Below, in pieces: positions 8,370 through 17,128 of a stretch of DNA of 64,000 bases (the first letter of the stretch is position 1; each line of letters starts with the position of its first letter). Under the pieces are notes generated by a model. It did not search any database. It saw only the letters and a list, made by a program, of their open reading frames with translations, and was not told the origin of the DNA. The position numbers and the translations under genes were made by a program. This DNA is from CAWCXF01 sp963799455 (GTDB lineage: Bacteria > Pseudomonadota > Alphaproteobacteria > Rhodobacterales > Rhodobacteraceae): the NCBI GenBank assembly GCA_963799455.1, contig CAWCXF010000008.1, positions 558,001 through 622,000 on the forward strand, written 5' to 3'.

Positions 8370-9315
8370 CCGTCCCATGATCTCGCCATCGGCGACCGCG
8401 CCTACTCGTCGTGGTCGCTGCGCGGCTGGCTGCTCCTGGAGGCGTTCGGCCTTTCCGCCCGCGTCCGCCGCGCGCAGATGCGCACCGAGGCCTTCGCGGC
8501 GCTGCTGGCGGACTTCGCGCCCGCCCGCACCGTCCCGGCGCTCGGGACGCCCGAGGGCGTGGCGACCGACAGCCTCGCCATCGCCGAGGCGCTGGCCGAG
8601 CGCCATCCCGAGGCCGGGCACTGGCCCTCCGACCCGGCGGCCCGCCTCCTCGCGCGCTCGATCGCGGCCGAGATGCACTCGGGCTACGGTGCCCTGCGCG
8701 CCGCCTGCCCGATGAACCTGCGCACGGCCTGGCGCGGCTTCGAGCCGTCGCCGGAGGTCATGGCCGACCTCGGCCGCATCCTCTCGCTCTGGCGCCTCGC
8801 GCGCGGCATGGCCGGGGACGGCCCGTGGCTCTTCGGCCGCTACACGGCCGCCGACGCCTTCCACGCGCCCGTCGCGGCGCGGATCGCGGGCTACGGGCTC
8901 GCCGTCCCGGAGGACGCCGTGGCCTACGTGACGGCGCATCTGACCTCCGAGCCGTTCCGCCGCTGGCGCGCGATGGCGCTCCACGACGGCCCGGACCAAG
9001 GCGTCTACGCGATGGATCTGGAGCCCGCGCCCTGGCCCTATCCGCCCGAGGTCGCGGGCGCGCCCGCGGACGGCCCCTCCGAGAACGCCGCCTGCCCCTA
9101 TTCGGGCGGGCCGGTGGCGCACTTCATGGCGCTCGAAGGCCGGGCCTTCGGCTTCTGCGACGCGTTCTGCCGCGACAAGACCATGGCCGACCCGATGGCC
9201 TGGCCCGCGTTCCGCGCGCTGCTCGGGCACGGCGCCGAGGGCTAGGCCGGTCGCCCTTCACCGATCCTCAACCCCCCGACCCTACCCCGCCGGAGGAGTC
9301 GAGGGAGGACCGGCG

Positions 9316-10827
9316 ATGACCGCACGCGCCTACACGGTCGCCTTCGAGGGCGTGGAGGCGCGGCGCGTCGAGGTCCAGTGCGCGGTCTCGGCCGGGGTGC
9401 CGTCCTTCGCCGTGGTGGGCCTGCCCGACAAGGCCGTCACCGAGGCCAAGGAGCGGGTGCGCGCGGCGCTCACCGCCCTGGCCATCGCGCTGCCCGCGAA
9501 GCGCATCACCATCAACCTCTCGCCCGCGGACCTGCCCAAGGAGGGCTCGCACTTCGACCTGCCGATCGCTCTGGCGCTGCTCGCGGCCACCGGCGTCGTG
9601 CCGCCCGAGGAGGTCGAGGGCGCCGTCGCCCTGGGCGAGCTCAGCCTCGACGGCTCGCTGGTGCCCGTGCTGGGCGCGCTTCCGGCCGCGATGGCCGCCG
9701 CCGAGGACGGCCGCGCCCTGATCTGCCCCGCCCCCTGCGCGCCCGAGGCCGCCTGGGTGGGGGCCGCGACCGTGATCGGCCCGGCCTCGCTCGCCGAGGC
9801 CATCGCGCACCTCCAGGACCGCGCGCCGATCGAGCCCGCGAGCCCCGGCGAGCTGCGCCCGCCCCCCGCGGCCGCGTGCCTGCGCGACGTGAGGGGCCAG
9901 GAGCGGGCCAAGCGCGCGCTGGAGATCGCCGCCGCGGGGCGCCATCACCTCCTGATGGTGGGCCCGCCCGGCGCGGGCAAGTCGATGCTGGCCGCGCGCC
10001 TGCCCGGCATCCTGCCCCCCATGAGCGCGCGCGAGACGCTGGAGACCTCGATGATCCACTCGGTCGCGGGGTTGATCGAGGAGGGCCGGATCGGCCGCGA
10101 GCGCCCGTGCATGACGCCGCACCACACGGCCTCCACCGCCGCCATCGTCGGCGGCGGCCGCGGCGCGAAGCCCGGCCAGATGAGCCTGGCGCACAACGGC
10201 GTGCTGTTCCTCGACGAGCTGCCCGAGTTCCCCCGCGCGGTGCTGGAGACCCTGCGCCAGCCCCTGGAGACCGGCGAGGTCGTGGTGGCGCGCGCCAACG
10301 CCCACGTCCGCTACCCCTGCCGGTTCCTGCTGGTCGCCGCCGCCAACCCCTGCCGCTGCGGCCACCTCGCCGAGCCCGCGCGCTCCTGCGCCAAGGCGCC
10401 GGCCTGCGGGGCGGACTACATGGGCCGCATCTCGGGGCCCTTGATGGACCGCTTCGACCTGCGCGTCGAGGTGCCGCCCGTCTCCCACGCGGACCTCGAC
10501 CTGCCGCCCTCGGGCGACACGTCGGCGGCCGTGGCCGATCGCGTCGCCGCGGCGAGGGCGATCCAGTCCGAGCGGCTCGCGGGCCAGGACACGATGCGCT
10601 CCAACGCCGACCTCGCGGGCGATGCGCTGGAGGCGCACGCCCACCCCGACGAGGAGGGCCGGGCGCTCCTCGCCGCCTGGGCCGAGAGGAAGGGCCTCTC
10701 GGCGCGCGGCTACCACCGAGTGCTGCGCGTGGCGCGCACCATCGCGGACCTGGCGGGAGCAAAGCGGGTGGAACGCGCCCATATAGCGGAAGCGCTAGCC
10801 TACCGCTTAACCACCGAGATGAACTAA
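9316..10827 (+). CDS. comM: YifB/ComM family Mg-chelatase-like AAA+ ATPase
   Basis: 503 residues, the normal size. ComM is a hexameric helicase promoting branch migration during natural transformation in some bacteria; YifB is its general family name. An N-terminal Lon-like/ChlI domain (to about 175) precedes the AAA+ domain with Walker A GPPGAGKS (~215) and Walker B VLFLDELPE (~297), a C-x-C..C zinc-like cluster (NPCRCGHL) and the C-terminal HIAEALAYR helix. GGAGG lies ahead of the ATG at 9316. The last ~20 codons use ATA, CTA and TTA, which are almost absent elsewhere here, and the low-GC stretch runs on into the IS110 element, hinting at a replaced 3' end. Confidence 0.93.
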   Translation: MTARAYTVAFEGVEARRVEVQCAVSAGVPSFAVVGLPDKAVTEAKERVRAALTALAIALPAKRITINLSPADLPKEGSHFDLPIALALLAATGVVPPEEVEGAVALGELSLDGSLVPVLGALPAAMAAAEDGRALICPAPCAPEAAWVGAATVIGPASLAEAIAHLQDRAPIEPASPGELRPPPAAACLRDVRGQERAKRALEIAAAGRHHLLMVGPPGAGKSMLAARLPGILPPMSARETLETSMIHSVAGLIEEGRIGRERPCMTPHHTASTAAIVGGGRGAKPGQMSLAHNGVLFLDELPEFPRAVLETLRQPLETGEVVVARANAHVRYPCRFLLVAAANPCRCGHLAEPARSCAKAPACGADYMGRISGPLMDRFDLRVEVPPVSHADLDLPPSGDTSAAVADRVAAARAIQSERLAGQDTMRSNADLAGDALEAHAHPDEEGRALLAAWAERKGLSARGYHRVLRVARTIADLAGAKRVERAHIAEALAYRLTTEMN

Positions 10828-10903
10828 TAGTTGATCGACGAGCCTACCCCGATAAAGCTAACTGGAGACAATAAACGGTAACGTGTTGAGCAACGCGGTA
10901 CGG

Positions 10904-12192
10904 CTCTGATGGTGTGACCGCCCCCCGACGGCATCTGTTGTGCCAAGGTGGGTCAGCGACGATCCACGGAGGGGAGCGGTCATGTCGGAGATTATCACGG
11001 TCGGGCTCGATCTGGCGAAGAATGTGTTCCAAGTGCATGGGGCGGACGGCTCGGGGCGGGCGGTGCTGCGCAGGAAGCTGCGGCGCGCGCAGGTGCTGGA
11101 GTTCTTCGGCCAGCTCGGGCCCTGCACCGTCGCGATGGAGGCCTGCGGCGGGGCTCACTTCTGGGGTCGCGAGATCGGCAAGCTGGGCCACGAGGTGCGG
11201 CTGATCCCGCCGGCCTATGTGAAGCCGTTTGTCCGGCGGCAGAAGAACGATGCGGCGGATGCCGAAGCCATCTGCGAGGCGGCGCAGCGGCCGAACATGC
11301 GCTTCGTACCCGTGAAGAGCGAGGAGACGCAGGGCGCGGCGTCGGTGTTCCGCGTGCGCGAGCTGCTCATTCGGCAGCGCACGCAGACGATCAACGCGCT
11401 GCGCGGGCATCTGACGGAGTTCGGGGAGGTCGTCTCTCAAGGGGCCTGGAACGTGCGCCGGCTGGTTGCGCTGGTCGAGATGCCGGACAGCGACCTGCCG
11501 GATGCGGCCCGGGCGACGCTGCAAGTCCTGGTCGAAGGACTGCGCCACCTCGAGGAGCGCATCGCCACGCTGGACGCCGAGATCGCCCGCCGGGCGCGCG
11601 AGGACGAGACCGCACGGCGGCTGATGACGATCCCCGGGATCGGCCCGCTGATCGCCACGGCGCTGGCCACGCTCGCCCCGCCGCCCGAGACGTTCGGCAA
11701 GGCACGCGACTTCGCGGCGTGGCTCGGCCTCACGCCGAGGCAGCATTCCACCGGAGGCAAGCAGCGGCTCGGGGCGACGACGAAGATGGGGGAGCGCTCG
11801 CTCAGGCGCCTGCTGATCATCGGGGCCAACAGCGTCATCATCAAGCGGCACGTGCACGCCGCCGCCAAGCCGGGCACGTGGCTGGGCAGGATGCTCGCGT
11901 GCAAGCCGGGGATGCTGGTGCGGGTGGCACTCGCGAACAAGATGGCGCGGATCGTCTGGGCCCTGATGGCCCGGGGCGGCGTCTACAGGGCTCCGGTCGC
12001 GGCGGCGTAGAGCCGCTCGCGGTCGCGAGGCGTCGGAGCACAAGAGGGCAAGGAGCGGTATGGCGCAGCAGTCGTGAGACGGGATCGGGACACCCAGCCT
12101 GCAACAAAGTGCCTTCGAGCACGCGGCTTTGATCTGGACCCGATCCTCGACCACCACACGGGCCCGCGGCATGACGATGGCCGCATCACGAG
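10904..12192 (+). mobile_element. IS110-family (IS1111-like) element, approximate limits
   Basis: The element carries one transposase gene with about 80 bp upstream and about 180 bp downstream non-coding DNA. A possible short subterminal inverted repeat is CTCTGATG (10904-10911) against CATCACGAG (12184-12192), allowing one gap; IS1111-group elements have such subterminal repeats and no clear target duplication. The exact ends cannot be fixed by eye. Confidence 0.55.
10982..12010 (+). CDS. IS110-family transposase, DEDD/serine type
   Basis: 342 residues, typical for IS110 recombinases. The N-terminal RuvC-like DEDD domain shows VGLDLAKNVFQVHG (first Asp), VAMEACGG (Glu) and KNDAADAEAICEA (two Asp). 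The C-terminal Tnp20 domain has the MTIPGIGPLIATAL helix-hairpin region and HSTGGKQRLG with the catalytic-serine position. The protein resembles the IS1111 subgroup, which in known members is guided by a bridge RNA from the non-coding end. The start is supported by GGAGGGGAGCGGTC just ahead of the ATG. The frame is intact. Confidence 0.93.
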   Translation: MSEIITVGLDLAKNVFQVHGADGSGRAVLRRKLRRAQVLEFFGQLGPCTVAMEACGGAHFWGREIGKLGHEVRLIPPAYVKPFVRRQKNDAADAEAICEAAQRPNMRFVPVKSEETQGAASVFRVRELLIRQRTQTINALRGHLTEFGEVVSQGAWNVRRLVALVEMPDSDLPDAARATLQVLVEGLRHLEERIATLDAEIARRAREDETARRLMTIPGIGPLIATALATLAPPPETFGKARDFAAWLGLTPRQHSTGGKQRLGATTKMGERSLRRLLIIGANSVIIKRHVHAAAKPGTWLGRMLACKPGMLVRVALANKMARIVWALMARGGVYRAPVAAA

Positions 12193-12200
12193 GCCGGATA
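12011..12200 (+). ncRNA. Candidate bridge-RNA region of the IS110 element
   Basis: This ~190-bp stretch after the transposase has no credible reading frame. In IS1111-group elements the bridge RNA that pairs with target and donor DNA is encoded downstream of the recombinase. The location matches that rule, but no structure was computed and the loops were not identified, so this is only a positional inference. Confidence 0.3.
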
Positions 12201-12327
12201 CATGTCAGCACCCGACGGCGCGTCAGTCCAAGCTTCGACGATCCCTCTTGCGCATGGGGCGGTTATACATGTTGCACGAAGCCTGCCTGGGATTCACATT
12301 GCCGGTCCAGCGGCATAGCTGGGCGTC

Positions 12328-13260
12328 ATGTCCAAGCCTGCCCCGACGCGCTACCGCACCCTGAACTGGTCCGCCTACAACGCGTCGCTGCGTGAGCGTG
12401 GATCGCTGACCGTCTGGTTCGACCCTTCGACGCCCTGGCACGCGGCGCCATCGGGCAAGCGCGGCGGCCAGCCGGTCTACAGCGACGCCGCGATCCAGGC
12501 TTGCCTGACGATCAAGGTGCTGTTCGGCCTGCCGCTTCGCCAGACGACCGGCTTCGTCGCGAGCCTTCTGAAGTTCGCGGGGCTCGACTGGCCGGTGCCG
12601 GACTTCTCGACGCTCTGCCGACGGCAGAAGACCTTGGCCGTTCAGCTGCCCTACCGGGGCAGCGGCGGCCCGCTGCACCTGCTCGTGGACAGCACGGGCA
12701 TCAAGGTCCGAGGCGAGGGGGAATGGCACGCGCGCAAGCATGGCGGGGCGCGCAGACGGATCTGGCGAAAGGTCCACCTCGCCGTCGACGAGGTGACACT
12801 CGAGGTCCGCGCGGTCGAGATCACCGGCAGCGGCGTCGGCGATGGGCCTGTGCTACCGGACCTGCTCGGCCAGATCCCAGCAAACGAGCCAATCGTCTCG
12901 GTCACCGCCGACGGCGCCTACGACACCCGCGGCTGCCGCGACGCCATCGCGAACCGCGGCGCGGACGCTGTCATCCCGCCCCGGCGAAATGCCAAGCCTT
13001 GGGAGAAGGACAGCCCCGGCGTAGAAGCGAGGAACGAGGCTCTGCGCGCCATCAAGCGCCTCGGCCGCACGATCTGGCGCCGATGGAGCGGATACCACCG
13101 CCGAAGCCGCGCCGAGACCAAGATGAACTGCATGAAGCTCCTCGGGCAAAAGCTCATGGCCCGCGACTTCGACCGCCAGACCGCCGAACTCCAAGTCCGC
13201 ATCGCCATCCTCAACCGCTATACCGCGCTCGGCATCCCCGTCACACGACCCGTCGGCTGA
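12328..13260 (+). CDS. IS5-family transposase
   Basis: 310 residues, full length for a single-frame IS5/IS903-type enzyme. The DDE triad fits LLVDSTGIKV (about residue 115), VTADGAYDTRGCRDAI (about 190) and the C-terminal RSRAETKMNCMK (Glu, about 258). An N-terminal dimerisation/DNA-binding part (YSDAAIQACLTIKVLFGLPLRQ) is present. ATGTTGCACGAAGCC at 12269-12283 resembles the left tip of related elements, but no matching right inverted repeat is visible before the gshB scrap at 13277, so the right end may be lost. Reading frame intact. Confidence 0.9.
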   Translation: MSKPAPTRYRTLNWSAYNASLRERGSLTVWFDPSTPWHAAPSGKRGGQPVYSDAAIQACLTIKVLFGLPLRQTTGFVASLLKFAGLDWPVPDFSTLCRRQKTLAVQLPYRGSGGPLHLLVDSTGIKVRGEGEWHARKHGGARRRIWRKVHLAVDEVTLEVRAVEITGSGVGDGPVLPDLLGQIPANEPIVSVTADGAYDTRGCRDAIANRGADAVIPPRRNAKPWEKDSPGVEARNEALRAIKRLGRTIWRRWSGYHRRSRAETKMNCMKLLGQKLMARDFDRQTAELQVRIAILNRYTALGIPVTRPVG

Positions 13261-13276
13261 CCGCCGCGGGGAAAGA

Positions 13277-13400
13277 GCGGTTGATGGCGCCCACGGGCTC
13301 GCCGTCCACAGATCACGCGCTTGTCGCCGGCCGACACGTCCGGCAGGAACTTCTGCATCACCAGCGGCTCGCGCGAATGAGAACAGCTCAATGGACATCA
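13277..13400 (-). pseudogene. gshB: Fragment of glutathione synthetase gene
   Basis: Read on the minus strand, the stretch encodes REPLVMQKFLPDVSAGDKRVI and then, after a 2-base loss, DGEPVGAINR (joined across different frames). These match the ATP-grasp core of GshB (family pattern QxFLPxxxxGDKRxxLVDGEPV). Both ends are cut: the IS5-family element abuts it at about 13276 and another IS remnant lies beyond 13440. It is a dead remnant of a few dozen codons and implies that a gshB copy once stood next to comM. Confidence 0.72.
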
Positions 13401-13446
13401 TCTCCCCGTAGCCCCGCCTCCGGCAGTGCAGGGAGCCCGGACGCTT

Positions 13447-13676
13447 ACGAACTGCTTGAGCTTTGCGAACATGCGCTCGATGGCGTTGCGCTCCTTGTAG
13501 AGCGTGCGATCGAAGGCATGCGGGCGTCTGCGATTGTGGCGTGGCGGGATGACCGGCACGGCGCCGGCATCGAGGATGGTGTCGGGAAGCTCGGCCTTCA
13601 AGGCGTCGGTGGCAATGACAGGGCCGGGCCGCGCTTGTGCCCGACCCGATCCGAGCGCCTCCATCTTCACCGCCAT
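13447..13676 (-). pseudogene. C-terminal fragment of an IS5-type transposase
   Basis: The minus-strand frame holds DALKAELPDTILDAGAVPVIPPRHNRRRP and FDRTLYKERNAIERMFAKLKQF in sequence (quoted in parts), the last third of an IS5/IS427-like ORFB, including the catalytic Glu in NAIERMF. It breaks off after KQF, where homologues continue with RRIATRYEK. The N-terminal two thirds are missing. No inverted repeats were found. Confidence 0.75.
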
Positions 13677-13756
13677 CGCAACCCCTATCCTCGAAGCGTT
13701 GCGACGACCGGTCGAAACCCTCCTAGGTCCCGGACCCCTCTGATCCCTTCTGGTGC

Positions 13757-14537
13757 GTTCCTGCGCCGACCTGGCTTGGGGGGCGCGAGGTGCGGCGACC
13801 CGTTCCGGCTGAGCGCGGCGCAGTCCGAGCGGCCCTGGCCGGTGCCACCCAGGGAGGGGCGCGGTGCGGGGCGCGCCGACGACCGGCGGGTGGTCTCAGG
13901 GGCCGCCCCCGTCCTGAGGACTGGATGCCGCCGGGCAAACGCGCCGCGGCGCCACGGGGCCGCGCGAGACGCTCCGAAGCCGCTTCGCCAGATGGCGCCT
14001 CGTCGGATGGGCCGCACGCGGCGTGAGGGGTGAGGTGTTCGAGCGGCTGGTCGAGGCGGGCGCCCCCCGTCCACGCTGATGCTCGACGCGAGCCACGCCA
14101 AGGCGCACCGCCGTGCGGCGGGCGGAGAGGGGGTGGGCGCCGGCCCAGGCCACAGGCCGCTCCCGCGGCGCGCGGACCACCACGCCGCACAAGGCCAACG
14201 ACCGGCGGGCCGACCCCGCCGCCCGATCGTCCGGGCGGGGCGCCGGGGCGATGCGCCAGCGGCACTGGGCCTGCTCGCGGGTTTCGTGCCCGGACGCCGC
14301 CACGACGGCCGGGCCATCCGCGACGACCTCGCCGCGCGCGGCGCCCTGCCCGTGATCCCCGGCAGCCCCTCCCGCACCCCCCATCCCACCGAGCCGACCC
14401 TCCGGCGCGCCCGCAACGCCATCGAGCGCACCGTCGCCCGCCTCAAGGACCAGCGCCGCGTCGCAGCCCGGCGCGACAAGCTCGCAGAACACCACCGCGA
14501 CGCCGCCGCCATCGCCCCAATCGTCCGAGACTTTTGA
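13757..14537 (+). pseudogene. Decayed IS5/IS427-type transposase (ORFA and ORFB remnants)
   Basis: Across different frames the plus strand shows DPFRLSAAQSERPWPVPPREGRG and DDRRVVSGAAPVLRTGCR (ORFA-like N-terminal domain, about 13795-13940), then MLDASHAKAHRRAAGG (14079), DDLAARGALPVIPGSPSR and NAIERTVARLKDQRRVAARRD (14321-14490). The order follows an IS427-like two-frame transposase, but with several frameshifts, missing catalytic context and no complete frame. It is a degraded element in opposite orientation to the fragment just before it. Confidence 0.75.
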
Positions 14538-14745
14538 AGAATGTCCTCAAACACCCTGCGATCCCGACTCGACCCATGGGAGGGCTCAGCGGCCACGAGG
14601 AATCAGAGGAAGCAGTGGCTTACGCAGGCACCAATCCGCCGGAGTTGGCGATTTCGTACCTGGCGAGCGTCAGCGGGGGGTCTTTCGACAGTCTCGTCCG
14701 CTTCTGGTCGTGAGGCCGGTGCCCCGAGGCGCCACGCCCGGGCGC

Positions 14746-15537
14746 TCACGACGCGCTGCGCAGCATCGCCGGCCGCTCGCCCGCGGCCCAGGCGGCGAGC
14801 GCGGCGCCGAAGGCGCCGAAGAGAGCGCGCGAGACCGGATCGCGGGCGGCGTCGTATTCGGGGTGCCACTGGACGCCGAGCGCGAAGCCCGGCGCGCCGT
14901 CCACGTAGATCGCCTCCGGCGTGGTGTCGGGCGCCCAGCCGTCCACCACCACGCGATCGCCCAGGCGCACGACGCCCTGACCGTGCAGCGTGTTGGTCAT
15001 CACCGCCTCCGCGCCCATCAGCCGCGCGAACGGGCCTCCCGGCGTGAAGCGGACCTCGTGGCGCAGCGCGTACTTCTCCTCCAGCGTGCCGTCGGGCGGC
15101 ATGCGGTGGTTCATGCGCCCCGGCAGGTCGCGGATCTCGGGATGCAGCGTGCCGCCCATCGCCACGTTGAGTTCCTGGAAGCCGCGGCAGATGGCCAGCA
15201 GCGGCTGGCCGCGCGCCACCAGCGCCCGGATCAGCGGCAGCGCCAGCCGGTCGCGCGCGCGGTCGAAGGCGCCGTGCGCCGCGGTCGCGGCCTCGCCGTA
15301 CTCCTCGGGGTGGACGTTGGGCCGCCCGCCGGTGAACAGGAACCCGTCGCACACCCCCATCAGCTCCTCCACGCTCGCATGGCGTGGATCGGCCGGCACG
15401 ATCAGCGGCACGGCGCCCGCGACCTGCGACACGGCGTCGGCGTTCATCGCGCCCCCGGCGTGGGCGGGATACTGGTCGTTGATGAGGTAGCTGTTGCCGA
15501 TGATGCCGACGACGGGGCGGCGTGGTCTGCGGGTCAT
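14746..15537 (-). CDS. Gamma-glutamyl-gamma-aminobutyrate hydrolase family (peptidase C26)
   Basis: 263 residues of the class I glutamine-amidotransferase-like C26 family (PuuD-like). The nucleophile is in LLAICRGFQELNVAMGG near residue 118, and the His-Glu pair is in LGVQWHPEYDA near 225. A start VVGIIGNSYLIND is typical. In E. coli PuuD cleaves gamma-glutamyl-GABA during putrescine breakdown; no other putrescine genes are nearby, so the substrate is unknown. It is the first ordinary gene after the IS remnants. Confidence 0.87.
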   Translation of the reverse strand: MTRRPRRPVVGIIGNSYLINDQYPAHAGGAMNADAVSQVAGAVPLIVPADPRHASVEELMGVCDGFLFTGGRPNVHPEEYGEAATAAHGAFDRARDRLALPLIRALVARGQPLLAICRGFQELNVAMGGTLHPEIRDLPGRMNHRMPPDGTLEEKYALRHEVRFTPGGPFARLMGAEAVMTNTLHGQGVVRLGDRVVVDGWAPDTTPEAIYVDGAPGFALGVQWHPEYDAARDPVSRALFGAFGAALAAWAAGERPAMLRSAS

Positions 15538-15668
15538 GGGACGCCTCCTGAGCGCGCAAGCTAGAGGCTGCGCCCACCCTTCTCAAGGTGGGGTGAACGC
15601 ACGCCGCGCCCCAGGGGGGGTCCGCGCCCCGGTCCGCCGCCGCGGCGGGCGAACGGTGGGCGGCGCGC

Positions 15669-16091
15669 TCAGATCTCGGGCGCGAGCCCCGCCGCCTCGA
15701 CGCCGGCCGCGGCCGCGGCCGCGTCGTTGTCGGAGCTGTCGCCCGTGACGCCCACGGCGCCCGTCACCGCGCCGCCCTCGCCGCGCACGAGCACGCCGCC
15801 CGGCACCGGCAGGGTCCGCCCGCCGAACACCCCGTTCACGGCGGCCATGAAGTAGGCCTGCGACTCCGCCCGCTCCATCTGCGCGCGCCCGCCGAGGCCC
15901 AGCATCACCGCGCCGTAGGCCTTGGCCTCGGCGATGGCGAAGCGGCCGGGGCTCGCGCCGTCCTCGCGCTCGGCGGCGACGACGTGGCCGCCCGCGTCGA
16001 GCACCACCACGGTGAGCGGCTTGAGCGACATCGCCCGGCCCTTGGCCAGGGCCTCGCGGACGATGGCGCGGGCCTGCTCGAGCGTGATCAT
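15669..16091 (-). CDS. GlcG/HbpS family haem-binding-like protein
   Basis: 140 residues of the GlcG/HbpS (DUF336) family: VVVLDAGGHVVAAEREDGASPG, with KAYGAVMLGLGGRAQM and the glycine-rich GALGVTGDSS-like turn (here GAVGVTGDSSDND). Such proteins bind haem or small molecules and often sit in glc operons with malate synthase G, as glcB does about 1 kb upstream on the same strand. Its biochemical role is not established. The intervening DNA separates it from glcB more than usual. Confidence 0.85.
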   Translation of the reverse strand: MITLEQARAIVREALAKGRAMSLKPLTVVVLDAGGHVVAAEREDGASPGRFAIAEAKAYGAVMLGLGGRAQMERAESQAYFMAAVNGVFGGRTLPVPGGVLVRGEGGAVTGAVGVTGDSSDNDAAAAAAGVEAAGLAPEI

Positions 16092-16127
16092 GGTCGCCTC
16101 CTCGGTGTCGTCGCGGTGGGGGCGGGC

Positions 16128-17095
16128 TTAGCGCGCCCAGGAGGCCAGGGGAAGCGACGAGCTGATCCGGCCCGGGCACGCGAGCCTCCTGGCCATGCCG
16201 GGGTGGGGAGGCTTCGGGCCCGTGGCCGGAGCCACCCGCCGAGGGCCCGACGGCGCCGCTCGCGCATGGGGGCGAAGAGGTCGGACGTGGCGTCGTGGTC
16301 GTGACGCCCGGCGTGGAAGCTGCGCGCGCCCCGATCGCGCGTCGGCAGGAGCATGTCGCACCGGTCGGCCACGAGCGCGCGCCTCACGCCCGGCCGGTCG
16401 AACAGCGAGGCCGCGTCGGCGAGCGGACCGCGCCACCCCACGAGCATCGCTCCCTCCTTCGCTGAGGCGCGTGGGAGATCCTCGGCGAGCCCCCCGCGCG
16501 CCTCGATCCGCTCCATCGCCGGCTCGCAGCCCCGCCTCGCAGCCCCGCGCGAGCGCATCGAGGGCGAGCACGTGCAGGGGCTCCTCCCCGGCCCGGGGCA
16601 GGGTGCCGGACGCCGCCTCGCGGCGGCCGATGTCGAGCGTGAAGCGCCGCCCACCCATGGCGGAGGGATGCGTCGACAGGCTCCGCGCCCCTCGGATGTC
16701 GAAGAAGCTCTCCAGCCCGGAGGCGCGGAACGGCGCGGAGGGAGGGGTCCGCAGGTCGTCGTCCCCTCGGAGGCGGCCCAGGCGTTCCGCGCGGACGCGG
16801 CGGTCCGCCTGGACGTCCTGCAGCGCGACCCGAGCGGCTGCGAGGTCGATGGCGAAGAGCTCCCCGGCCCCTGGCGCCTCCGCGGAGCGTCCGGGTGCGA
16901 GGCGGCGGTGCTGAGCCCGCTCCTCGGCCGCGGCGTCGAGCTTCTGGCGGCACTCCGCCAGGGGCCGGGGCCCGACCGCCTCGTAGGGGGGTGGCGTCGC
17001 CCTCGCGCAGCCGCCTGATCGGCGGGCCGGCCGGGGCGCCCGAGCGTCATCAGGCGCGAGGTCTCGGAGCGCGGCGCATGGGCGTGGCCCGCCAC
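16128..17095 (-). pseudogene. Unrecognised, probably decayed coding region between glcB and glcG
   Basis: No intact recognisable gene fills this ~1 kb. On the minus strand one frame reads coherently around 16560-16890 with strongly GC-ended codons (ELFAIDLAAARVALQDV, then GLESFFDIRGARSLSTHP and GGRRFTLDIGRREAASG). The apparent continuation lies in another frame around 16270-16540 (AMLVGWRGPLADAASLFDRP, then RRALVADRCDMLLPTRDRG). This looks like one gene broken by a frameshift, or two scraps. I do not recognise the family. The plus-strand frames look like shadows. Confidence 0.4.
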
Positions 17096-17128
17096 TGCGG
17101 CCCCCTCGGCCGTGCCCGGCGCCCGTCC

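Larger units (their letters stand above)
6925..9245 (+). pseudogene. Glutathione S-transferase gene interrupted by an IS256-family element
   Basis: The gene starts at the ATG at 6925 and is split after 20 bases by the insertion element. Removing the element and one copy of the 8-bp duplication joins 6925-6944 to 8378-9245 and gives an uninterrupted 295-residue frame beginning MTDAPSHDLAIGDR. The N-terminal thioredoxin-like domain (AYSSWSLRGWLLLEAFGL), the helical GST domain and a C-terminal Cys-rich segment (CPYSGGPV, then FGFCDAFCRDKT) are intact. A TTG at 8310 inside the element is in frame with the remainder, so a chimeric protein of 311 residues is possible. Otherwise the gene is inactive. 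Confidence 0.9.

Noticed and set aside
12259..13282. GCGGTT direct repeats at 12259 and 13277 as a target duplication of the IS5-family element
   Set aside because: The bases just inside them show no inverted repeat, and the outer flanks do not rejoin into a gshB frame, so the six-base match is probably chance.
14538..14745. Small gene in the lower-GC stretch after the last IS remnant
   Set aside because: Short frames exist on both strands, but none has a ribosome site, a recognised motif or a coherent length. It is probably remnant DNA.
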